This document shows, in pieces, positions 1 through 5,172 of a DNA stretch of 8,935 bases. Position 1 is the stretch's first letter; each line of letters begins with the position of its first letter. The DNA lies in the NCBI GenBank assembly GCA_022758945.1, contig JAEMQE010000131.1:1-8935 (forward strand), in the 5' to 3' direction. The position numbers and the translations under genes were made by a program. Below the pieces are notes generated by a model. That model saw only the letters and a list, made by a program, of their open reading frames with translations. It searched no databases and was not told where the DNA came from. The stretch is from Lentimicrobium sp. Its GTDB lineage: Bacteria; Bacteroidota; Bacteroidia; Flavobacteriales; Flavobacteriaceae.

Positions 1-1378
1 TATTTTTTGCTCTCGTCATTGCGGTGTACAACCAGCGAATGTAATCCCTGTTTATGCCATCTGGCAAATACGGCTGCTCGATAAAAACCGTATTCCACTG
101 CCCTCCTTGCGATTTGTGACACGTAATGGCATAAGAAAACTTGACTTGCAGTCCATTGAAATATTCGTTGGCTTTTACTTTTTGGAATTGTTTGTATTTG
201 GTTTCGCCTTCGTAATCTTTCAAAACTTCCTGATACAATCGGTTGGATTCTTCGTAAGTTAAAGAAGGAGATTCGCTTTTTATAGTATCCAATAACAAAA
301 CCGTTTCGAATGGTTTTTGATTTGGATAATCGACCATTCTTATTTTTACTTTGGCAAAATTGAAACCGTATAATTCCTTGATATTAAATATTTCCAAAAC
401 TTCAATAATATCACCATTGGCAATAAAACCAGCTTCATCGGAATCTTTGAGCCAGAAATAATTGTTTTTCACGACCATCAAAAAATCTCCCGTGGATAAT
501 TCGTTTTCCTTGTCTAAAATCTTCGAGCGAATTTGCTCATTATATTGATTGGCTCTTTTATTCGACCGAACAATAAAAGCCGTGTCTTCAATGCTGTAAT
601 TACTGTAAGCCGAATTGATAGCGTCCTGAATGTCATAACCGTCTGTCAACCGAACAATATCCTTGAACTTTTTCAAATCAAATTTGAATTCGTCTATGAA
701 AGAATCCTTCAACAATTCCCGAAGTTCAGTAGCATTATACAAAATTCCTGAGTTTTCTTCCTGACGCATTACTTCGTCCAATTCGATATGTTCGACTTCT
801 TTGTTGTAATTCATTCCCAAAGTTTGAATGTCCAAAGCGGGACTAATATCCAAATTCACGGGCGGTAATTGCGCCGTATCTCCCAAAAGAATCATCTTGC
901 AATTGGTTCCTGAATAGACATAGGAAATCAAATCGTCGAGCAAAGAACCATTTTCATACAACTTAGAATCGGAATTCGTGTCGGAAATCATCGAAGCTTC
1001 ATCGACGATAAAAATAGTGTTGGTGTGTTTGTTTTGTTGCAAAGTAAACGAAACACCACCACCAGAAGATTTCTTGGGAAAGTAGATTTTCTTGTGAATC
1101 GTAAAAGCAGGTTTGTTCGAATAATTGGCAATTACTTTGGCCGCGCGACCTGTTGGCGCCAGCAAAACATATTTCTTGTTGATGTCGAGTAAATTATTGA
1201 CGATAGTCGAAATCACGGTTGTTTTTCCTGTTCCTGCATATCCTTTCAAGACGAAAATCGTGTTGTTGTCTTTTTCGGTCAAGAAAATCGCGATTTTTTG
1301 GAAAAATATATCCTGTTTATACGTCGGTTTAAAAGGAAATTTTTTCTGTAAAAGACTATAAAACAAGGAGGAATCCAT
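1..1378 (-). CDS. RecD-like superfamily 1 ATP-dependent DNA helicase (3' end cut by window edge)
   Basis: I translated this frame by hand: it is open from an ATG at 1376-1378 to the left edge (459 codons seen, no stop). It is an ATP-driven DNA helicase expected to act on chromosomal DNA in repair or recombination. Visible motifs: Walker A GYAGTGKTT (residues 46-54), motif Ia LAPTGRAAK (73-81), Walker B IVDEAS (124-129), motif III LLGDTAQLPPV (164-174), and the C-terminal motifs SYAITCHKSQGGQW (415-428) and YTAMTRAK (451-458). These are typical of the RecD/Pif1-type SF1B class. The YTAMTRAK motif normally lies close to the C-terminus of the short flavobacterial form, so probably only a few residues are missing. 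There are no RecD N-terminal extensions and no recB or recC neighbours, so this is a stand-alone helicase. A TAnnTTTG promoter lies about 17 bp upstream of the start. The family call is firm; the exact cellular role is not. Confidence 0.9.
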   Translation of the reverse strand, partial: MDSSLFYSLLQKKFPFKPTYKQDIFFQKIAIFLTEKDNNTIFVLKGYAGTGKTTVISTIVNNLLDINKKYVLLAPTGRAAKVIANYSNKPAFTIHKKIYFPKKSSGGGVSFTLQQNKHTNTIFIVDEASMISDTNSDSKLYENGSLLDDLISYVYSGTNCKMILLGDTAQLPPVNLDISPALDIQTLGMNYNKEVEHIELDEVMRQEENSGILYNATELRELLKDSFIDEFKFDLKKFKDIVRLTDGYDIQDAINSAYSNYSIEDTAFIVRSNKRANQYNEQIRSKILDKENELSTGDFLMVVKNNYFWLKDSDEAGFIANGDIIEVLEIFNIKELYGFNFAKVKIRMVDYPNQKPFETVLLLDTIKSESPSLTYEESNRLYQEVLKDYEGETKYKQFQKVKANEYFNGLQVKFSYAITCHKSQGGQWNTVFIEQPYLPDGINRDYIRWLYTAMTRAKN

Positions 1379-1394
1379 TTGGTGTTATTTGACT

Positions 1395-1430
1395 GCAAAG
1401 TAAGGAATGTTTTTTCAATTTCAATGTCAA
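1395..1430 (-). promoter_or_regulatory. Bacteroidota-type promoter of the helicase gene
   Basis: Read on the minus strand, TACTTTGC (1402-1395) matches the Bacteroidota -7 consensus TAnnTTTG. A TTGACA (1430-1425) lies 22 bp upstream as a possible -33 element. Transcription would start roughly 10-12 nt before the ATG at 1378, giving a very short leader without a Shine-Dalgarno sequence. The assignment rests on motif and position only. Confidence 0.55.
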
Positions 1431-1491
1431 TAGCAATTTCAATTTTCATTTATTACCATTGATTTTTGCGATTGTCATTGCTATTGCTATT
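1416..1491. repeat. Inverted hexamer array (CAATNN then ATTGNN) in a divergent promoter region
   Basis: Five consecutive CAATNN hexamers run from 1416 to 1445. After a short spacer, ATTGNN hexamers follow (1471-1488, with a degenerate unit at 1465-1470). The two halves are complementary: 1428-1437 pairs perfectly with 1477-1486, and the match extends imperfectly to 1423-1443 against 1471-1491. The array occupies most of the space between two divergent genes and contains the -33 positions of both predicted promoters. Confidence 0.7.
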
Positions 1492-1508
1492 TAAATTTGT
1501 AAGTTTGC
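1478..1508 (+). promoter_or_regulatory. Promoter of the DUF3822-rsmD pair
   Basis: Two overlapping matches to TAnnTTTG sit directly before the start codon: TAAATTTG (1492-1499) and TAAGTTTGC (1500-1508). A TTG at 1478-1480 is 19 bp upstream of the second, which fits a -33 element. With the second match, transcription would begin at about the ATG (1513); with the first, the leader would be about 8 nt. Confidence 0.55.
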
Positions 1509-1512
1509 AACT

Positions 1513-2331
1513 ATGTCCATTAACACTACCATTACCGATAAAAAATACAAAAAACTCTCGCTTCAGGTTTCCTTGACCGGGCTTTCTTTTTGTGTTTTTG
1601 ATACTTTAAATCACAAGGTGCTTTCCGTGAAGGAAATCCATTTTGACACTTTTCACAAAGCCACAAAAATTGAAGAATTGTTTGGCGATGCTTTCAGAGA
1701 ACACCCAGAATTAAAGGATTCGTATGATGAAATATTGGTCATTCACAACAACAACCTTTCGACTTTTGTTCCTAAACCACTTTTTGACGAGAACTTCTTG
1801 GGAAGTTATTTGCAATACAATACGAAGGTTTTTGATACCGATTTTTTTGCTTTCGACGAAATCCAGAATTACCAAATGAATGCGGTTTACATTCCTTACG
1901 TGAACATCAATAATTTCTTTATTGACCAATTTGGTTCTTTCGATTACAAGCACGCCAACAGTATTTTGGTTAGTAAACTTTTGGAAGCATCCAAAAATAT
2001 TGACGACAAAAAGATGATTGTGAATTTCAATCCGGGTCATTTTGAGGTAATTGTGGTTCAAAATCAAAAGTTGCTTTTATTTAACTCTTTCGATTATCAG
2101 ACACCTGAAGATTTTCTATACTATTTGCTTTTCACCGCCGAACAATTGAATATGAATCCTGAGAATTTCAAATTGGAATTACTGGGAACCATTGCCGAGG
2201 AAGACGATTTTTATCAATTGGCTTATAAATACATTCGGAATGTATCCTTATTTGACGTATCGAATTTGCAGAAAAACAATTCCTTTTCAACTGCCCAAAA
2301 TCAGAAACATTTTATTTTATTCCAATCGTGA
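1513..2331 (+). CDS. DUF3822 family protein, function unknown
   Basis: This 272-residue protein resembles the DUF3822 family, which is commonly found just upstream of rsmD in Bacteroidota; I recognise it by size, neighbourhood and general sequence. It has no signal peptide or membrane segment, so it is probably cytoplasmic. The N-terminal part (residues about 15-45) and the later stretch around 180-205 (MIVNFNPGHFEVIVVQNQK) both look like beta-hairpin openings of the two halves of an actin/hexokinase-like fold. That is my inference, and no nucleotide-binding residues can be assigned. Its TGA overlaps the GTG start of rsmD by 4 bp, so the two are co-transcribed and probably translationally coupled. 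This hints at a link to ribosome or rRNA biology without proving one. The ATG at 1513 was chosen because the promoter abuts it. Confidence 0.85.
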   Translation: MSINTTITDKKYKKLSLQVSLTGLSFCVFDTLNHKVLSVKEIHFDTFHKATKIEELFGDAFREHPELKDSYDEILVIHNNNLSTFVPKPLFDENFLGSYLQYNTKVFDTDFFAFDEIQNYQMNAVYIPYVNINNFFIDQFGSFDYKHANSILVSKLLEASKNIDDKKMIVNFNPGHFEVIVVQNQKLLLFNSFDYQTPEDFLYYLLFTAEQLNMNPENFKLELLGTIAEEDDFYQLAYKYIRNVSLFDVSNLQKNNSFSTAQNQKHFILFQS

Positions 2332-2924
2332 GAATCATTTCAGGTAAATATAAAGGAAGACGCATTTTCCCACCAAAAGGTCTTCCCGTTCGCCCTACAA
2401 CCGATATGTCGAAAGAAGCATTATTCAATGTTTTGAACAATCATTTCAGTTTCGAAGGTTTGAAAATACTGGATTTATTTGCAGGAACCGGAAATATCAG
2501 TTTCGAATTTGCTTCTCGTGGCAGCACGCCAATCACTTCTGTGGATGCTGATTTTGGTTGCGTAAAATTCATCAAGCAAGTGGCAGCCGAATACGATTTT
2601 AATATTGCCGCCACTAAAAGCGATGTTTTTACCTTTTTGGAAAGAAACAAAGCGACTTACGACATTATTTTTGCCGATCCTCCATATGCTTTAGACCAAA
2701 AAACCTTTGATAAAATTGTCTTGCTGGTTTTCGAAAAAAAGACGCTTCAAGATGACGGAATGATGATTATTGAACATTCCAAATACACGAAACTCGACCA
2801 TTTGATTCATTTCTCCTTCAAGAAAAGTTATGGCGGTTCGATTTTTAGTTTCTTTGAAATGGAGAAATCTGCCAACGAAGAGAATAATGATGAAGATTTG
2901 TTTGAAGAATCTGAAGAGGAATAA
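2328..2924 (+). CDS. rsmD: 16S rRNA (guanine(966)-N(2))-methyltransferase RsmD
   Basis: RsmD transfers a methyl group from S-adenosylmethionine to N2 of G966 in 16S rRNA during assembly of the small ribosomal subunit. The protein starts with the family signature MRIISGKYKGRRI, then VRPTTDMSKEALFN (21-34). The SAM-binding motif I DLFAGTGN is at 49-56, the acidic SAM-ribose contact SVDAD at 71-75, and the catalytic motif ADPPY at 116-120. At 198 residues it matches the usual family length. The start is a GTG that overlaps the stop of the DUF3822 gene (GTGA), indicating translational coupling. The extreme C-terminus (about residues 179-198) is strikingly acidic (many E and D), beyond the conserved fold. 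No terminator hairpin follows; a dispersed repeat and the rnpB 3' end come next. Confidence 0.93.
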   Translation: MRIISGKYKGRRIFPPKGLPVRPTTDMSKEALFNVLNNHFSFEGLKILDLFAGTGNISFEFASRGSTPITSVDADFGCVKFIKQVAAEYDFNIAATKSDVFTFLERNKATYDIIFADPPYALDQKTFDKIVLLVFEKKTLQDDGMMIIEHSKYTKLDHLIHFSFKKSYGGSIFSFFEMEKSANEENNDEDLFEESEEE

Positions 2925-2950
2925 ATTTATGGATTTGTTGCTCTCATTAT

Positions 2951-2976
2951 GAGATTGCTTCGTTCCTCGCAATGAC
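2951..2976. repeat. Dispersed 26-bp repeat, copy A (intergenic)
   Basis: This 26-bp stretch between rsmD and rnpB matches positions 4675-4700 at 24 of 26 positions in the same orientation. Its reverse complement, beginning GTCATTGCGAGGAACG, is a sequence I recognise as widely scattered in Bacteroidota genomes. It gives rise to spurious small ORFs beginning MSLRGTKQS, and exactly such an ORF starts here on the minus strand. The ends ATTGC and GCAAT can pair into a weak stem-loop. Confidence 0.7.
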
Positions 2977-2991
2977 AAAAAAATAAAAAAA
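2977..2991 (-). terminator. U-rich 3' tail of rnpB, possible terminator
   Basis: On the minus strand the mature RNase P RNA end GGTCTGC is followed directly by T7-A-T7. There is no dedicated local hairpin; the structure before the T tract would be the RNA's own terminal P1 helix. Termination here is inferred from the T tract alone. Confidence 0.4.
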
Positions 2992-3296
2992 GCAGACCTA
3001 TAAGCCGGATTCTGTCCCCAATAAATTGGAGCCTTATCATTTATCTAGGCACGAAATTGCTCGCGTGCTCCATCTTTCTACCCTTCGACAACGGGCGAGC
3101 ACCCTTAAATGCCGATATACTTGAAATTTCACCGCATAGAGTTTACCTGGTTTCACTACAGCATTACCTGTACATTCTTTCTGTTGCACTTGTCCTATCA
3201 CGCTTTTGGGCGTGACGACGGGCGTTACCCGCTATGCTTCTCTGTGGTGTCCGGACTTTCCTCCACGCTTTTGGGCGTGGCGATAAGGCGGTCTGC
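2992..3296 (-). ncRNA. rnpB: RNase P RNA (bacterial catalytic subunit)
   Basis: RNase P RNA removes the 5' leader of pre-tRNAs together with the RnpA protein. Read on the minus strand, the conserved core blocks appear in the right order. GGAGGAAAGTCCGGAC is at 3264-3249, GTGCAACAGAAAGA at 3189-3176, a GGTAAACTC block lies near 3147-3139, and the 3' block ACAGAATCCGGCTTATAGG is at 3015-2997. The ends GCAGACC (3296-3290) and GGTCTGC (2998-2992) are complementary and form helix P1, which fixes both boundaries within a few bases. The length of about 305 nt is on the short side for a bacterial type A-like RNA. Two hairpins carry the same 16-nt sequence (3265-3280 region and 3199-3214). It is convergent with rsmD and divergent from dnaX, and has its own promoter. 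Confidence 0.95.
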
Positions 3297-3299
3297 GGT

Positions 3300-3308
3300 G
3301 CAAATGTA
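3300..3308 (-). promoter_or_regulatory. -7 element of the rnpB promoter
   Basis: On the minus strand TACATTTGC (3308-3300) fits TAnnTTTG and sits 4-5 nt before the inferred mature 5' end at 3296. The transcript may therefore need no 5' trimming. I see no convincing TTG -33 element at the usual distance; that region is occupied by the inverted repeat. Confidence 0.6.
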
Positions 3309-3310
3309 AG

Positions 3311-3380
3311 TAATTACGAATTGAGAATTACGAATTTTAAATTTTGGAATTCATAATTCGTAATTTGGAATTCGTAATTA
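3311..3380. repeat. 26-nt inverted repeat made of AATTACGAATT units
   Basis: Arms 3311-3336 and 3355-3380 are complementary except for three central bases, with an 18-nt loop. Each arm consists of two AATTACGAATT-type units (3311-3322 and 3326-3336; 3355-3365 and 3369-3380). It fills the gap between the divergent rnpB and dnaX promoters, and its right arm covers the likely dnaX -33 element. Confidence 0.75.
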
Positions 3381-3396
3381 TTCAATCTATATTTGC
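3365..3396 (+). promoter_or_regulatory. dnaX promoter
   Basis: TATATTTGC (3388-3396) fits the TAnnTTTG -7 element. A TTG at 3365-3367 lies 20 bp upstream as the -33 element. The predicted start gives a leader of about 10-13 nt before the ATG at 3413, A-rich and without a Shine-Dalgarno sequence. Confidence 0.6.
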
Positions 3397-3412
3397 TAAC
3401 CAATAAAAATCT

Positions 3413-4498
3413 ATGGAACAATTTGTAGTATCGGCTCGTAAATATCGTCCGCAAACATTTAACGATGTTGTGGGACAAAAGGCGATTACCAGCACTTTGT
3501 TACACGCCATAGATAGCAATCACCTTGCTTCTGCCCTATTGTTTACAGGTCCTCGTGGTGTTGGAAAAACAACTTGCGCTAGAATTCTTGCCCGAAAAAT
3601 CAATCAACCCGGTTATGATGACCCAAATGAAGATTTTGCTTTCAATGTTTTCGAATTGGATGCCGCTTCCAACAATTCTGTGGATGATATTAGAAACTTA
3701 ATCGACCAAGTTCGAATTCCGCCACAAACCGGAAAATACAAGGTTTATATTATTGACGAGGTTCATATGTTGTCTTCGGCTGCTTTTAATGCTTTCTTGA
3801 AAACATTGGAAGAACCACCAAAACACGCCATTTTTATTTTGGCGACGACCGAAAAACACAAAATTATTCCGACGATACTTTCTCGTTGCCAGATATTTGA
3901 TTTCAAAAGAATCACTGTAAAAGATGCCAAAGAACATCTTGCCGAAGTGGCTTTTAGCCAAGGCGTGAATTTTGAAGACGATGCTTTGCACATTATTGCC
4001 CAAAAAGCCGATGGTGCGATGCGTGATGCTTTGTCTATTTTTGACAGAGTGGTTTCTTATTGTGGAAATAACCTGACCCGTCAGGCAGTTACCGAAAACT
4101 TAAATGTACTGGATTATGAAACCTATATCACGGTAACTGATTTAATTTTAGAAAATAAAATTCCGGAATTACTGATTGCTTTCAATGATATTCTTGCCAA
4201 AGGATTTGATGCTCATCATTTTGTATCCGGATTGGCTACACATTTCAGAGATTTATTGGTTTCGAAAACTCCCTCTACATTATCCTTGTTGGAAGTTGGT
4301 GAACAAGCCCAAAAATTATACGGAATTCAAGCCCAAAAGGCATCTCAAGATTTCTTGCTGAAAGGAATAGAAATTGCCAACGACTGTGATTTGAAATACA
4401 AAGTCAGCCAAAACCAGCGATTGCTTGTTGAGCTTTGCCTGATGCAACTTGCCTCCATCACCTTTGATGGAGAAAAAAAAAAGTTGACCAATTTATAA
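3413..4498 (+). CDS. dnaX: DNA polymerase III subunit gamma/tau, zero-frame (gamma-like) product
   Basis: DnaX is the ATPase motor of the clamp loader that places the beta clamp on primed DNA. This frame encodes the complete AAA+ module and collar domain in 361 residues. Motifs: Walker A GPRGVGKT (46-53), ELDAASNNSVDDIR (81-94), Walker B IIDEVHML (113-120), sensor 1 LATTEKHK (143-150) and the arginine-finger motif SRC (157-159). The zinc module found between Walker A and ELDAASN in many DnaX proteins (a C...CxxCxxC cluster) is absent here, where residues about 62-78 read RKINQPGYDDPNEDFAF. The frame ends five codons after an A10-G run, while the tau C-terminal domain continues in the -1 frame. 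This is therefore either a genuine short gamma form or one half of a gene split by a homopolymer error. The ATG follows a TAnnTTTG promoter. Confidence 0.93.
   Translation: MEQFVVSARKYRPQTFNDVVGQKAITSTLLHAIDSNHLASALLFTGPRGVGKTTCARILARKINQPGYDDPNEDFAFNVFELDAASNNSVDDIRNLIDQVRIPPQTGKYKVYIIDEVHMLSSAAFNAFLKTLEEPPKHAIFILATTEKHKIIPTILSRCQIFDFKRITVKDAKEHLAEVAFSQGVNFEDDALHIIAQKADGAMRDALSIFDRVVSYCGNNLTRQAVTENLNVLDYETYITVTDLILENKIPELLIAFNDILAKGFDAHHFVSGLATHFRDLLVSKTPSTLSLLEVGEQAQKLYGIQAQKASQDFLLKGIEIANDCDLKYKVSQNQRLLVELCLMQLASITFDGEKKKLTNL
4453..4483 (+). other. Putative recoding site in dnaX: hairpin plus A10-G slippery run
   Basis: CTCCATCA (4453-4460) and TGATGGAG (4465-4472) form a perfect 8-bp stem closed by a CCTT loop. 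Ten A residues (4473-4482) and G4483 follow without any gap. In the zero frame the last seven bases read A AAA AAG, the heptamer used for -1 frameshifting in Escherichia coli dnaX, in the right phase. A -1 shift, or a transcript with one extra A, joins the AAA+ part to the tau domain. A transcript with one A fewer stops at a TGA within a few codons, as does the unshifted frame. The overlap of the two open frames (4468-4498) confines any shift to this site. Confidence 0.65.
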
Positions 4499-5163
4499 TT
4501 CCCCCTACTTATTTTAGAAGAACGGATTATTCGATAGTTGAAGCTAAACAGATTGCAGATAGCAGAACGCAGGTGGCAGAAAGCAGTTTGCAGAATGCAG
4601 AAAGCAGTTTGCAGAATGCAGAAGTTGAAGAACCAAAAGTTGAAATTGTAATTCCTCCAATTGTTAAAAAAAGTGAGATTGCTTCATCCCTCGCAATGAC
4701 GGAACCTAAAGTTTCTGCATTTTCTATTTCTAGTATTCGTGCCAAAAGAGAGTTACAGGAAAGTACCAAGGGCTTTGTAAAAGAGGAAGTTCATCTTCCT
4801 ACTCAAGCCTTTACTGAAACTGAAATGTTGTTGCAATGGAGCAAATATGCCCAACGATTAAGTGACAAAGGACACAAAATAATGGAATCGCTTTTATTGA
4901 TTAGCGATCCAAAATTAGAAGGTACCACCATCACTCACGAATTACCAAACGATGGTTCGAAGATTGAATTTGAAACTGAAAAACTTGAACTTTTAGGTTA
5001 TTTAAGAGGCAAACTTCATAATCACGATATTACGATTGAAGTCGTAGTGAATGAAAAAGTGGAGAATAAATTTGCTTTTACACCTATCGATAAGTACAAT
5101 AGACTGAATGAAATAAACCCAAATTTAGATTTGCTGAAAAAGACTTTTGACTTGGATCTATAA
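4483..5163 (+). CDS. dnaX: DnaX tau-specific C-terminal region (-1 frame continuation)
   Basis: This frame is open from 4468 (after a TGA at 4465-4467) to the TAA at 5161-5163. It begins after the slip site with VDQFIIPPTYFRRTDYSIVE, continues through a low-complexity linker, and ends in a conserved-looking domain of about 140 residues. That domain includes FTETEMLLQWSKYAQRLSDK, LLGYLRGKL and FAFTPIDKYNRLNEINPNLD. The last part matches what I know of the C-terminal domain of Bacteroidota DnaX, which in tau proteins contacts other replisome parts. The spliced product would be 583 residues, a normal size for this group. A GTG at 4573 could start a separate protein, but the coding potential upstream of it and the lack of a promoter argue against that. 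The linker is built from GCAGNNN heptamers and a dispersed repeat. The stop is 9 nt from the convergent ppx stop. Confidence 0.8.
   Translation, partial: VDQFIIPPTYFRRTDYSIVEAKQIADSRTQVAESSLQNAESSLQNAEVEEPKVEIVIPPIVKKSEIASSLAMTEPKVSAFSISSIRAKRELQESTKGFVKEEVHLPTQAFTETEMLLQWSKYAQRLSDKGHKIMESLLLISDPKLEGTTITHELPNDGSKIEFETEKLELLGYLRGKLHNHDITIEVVVNEKVENKFAFTPIDKYNRLNEINPNLDLLKKTFDLDL
4555..4624 (+). repeat. Ten tandem GCAGNNN heptamers inside the dnaX tau linker
   Basis: Starting at 4555, every seventh base begins GCAG for ten consecutive units, with a variable trinucleotide (ATA, AAC, GTG, AAA, TTT, AAT, AAA, TTT, AAT, AAG). Units four to six are duplicated exactly as units seven to nine (4576-4596 and 4597-4617), a 21-bp in-frame duplication encoding AESSLQN twice. 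Confidence 0.9.
4675..4700. repeat. Dispersed 26-bp repeat, copy B (within the tau linker reading frame)
   Basis: It is identical to 2951-2976 at 24 of 26 positions. Here it is read through in the -1 frame and supplies the residues EIASSLAMT of the tau linker, 50 bp after the heptamer array. Confidence 0.75.
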
Positions 5164-5172
5164 AATTCAGCA

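Noticed and set aside
2691..2978. Minus-strand ORF of 95 codons beginning MSLRGTKQS
   Set aside because: It is antisense to rsmD and starts inside the dispersed 26-bp repeat, a known source of such false ORFs.
3109..3309. Plus-strand ORF of 66 codons
   Set aside because: It lies entirely antisense to the RNase P RNA and its composition follows the RNA helices.
4453..4482. Rho-independent terminator at the hairpin in dnaX
   Set aside because: On the plus strand the hairpin is followed by A residues, not T. On the minus strand the T run precedes the hairpin. Neither is a terminator arrangement.
4555..4624. CRISPR-like or transposon-end interpretation of the GCAG array
   Set aside because: Units are 7 bp with 3-bp variable parts, there are no spacers, and no transposase lies nearby.
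4573..5163. Independent gene starting at the GTG at 4573
   Set aside because: The GTG is inside the heptamer array. The same frame is open and protein-like upstream to the dnaX slip site, there is no promoter, and the product is the DnaX C-terminal domain.
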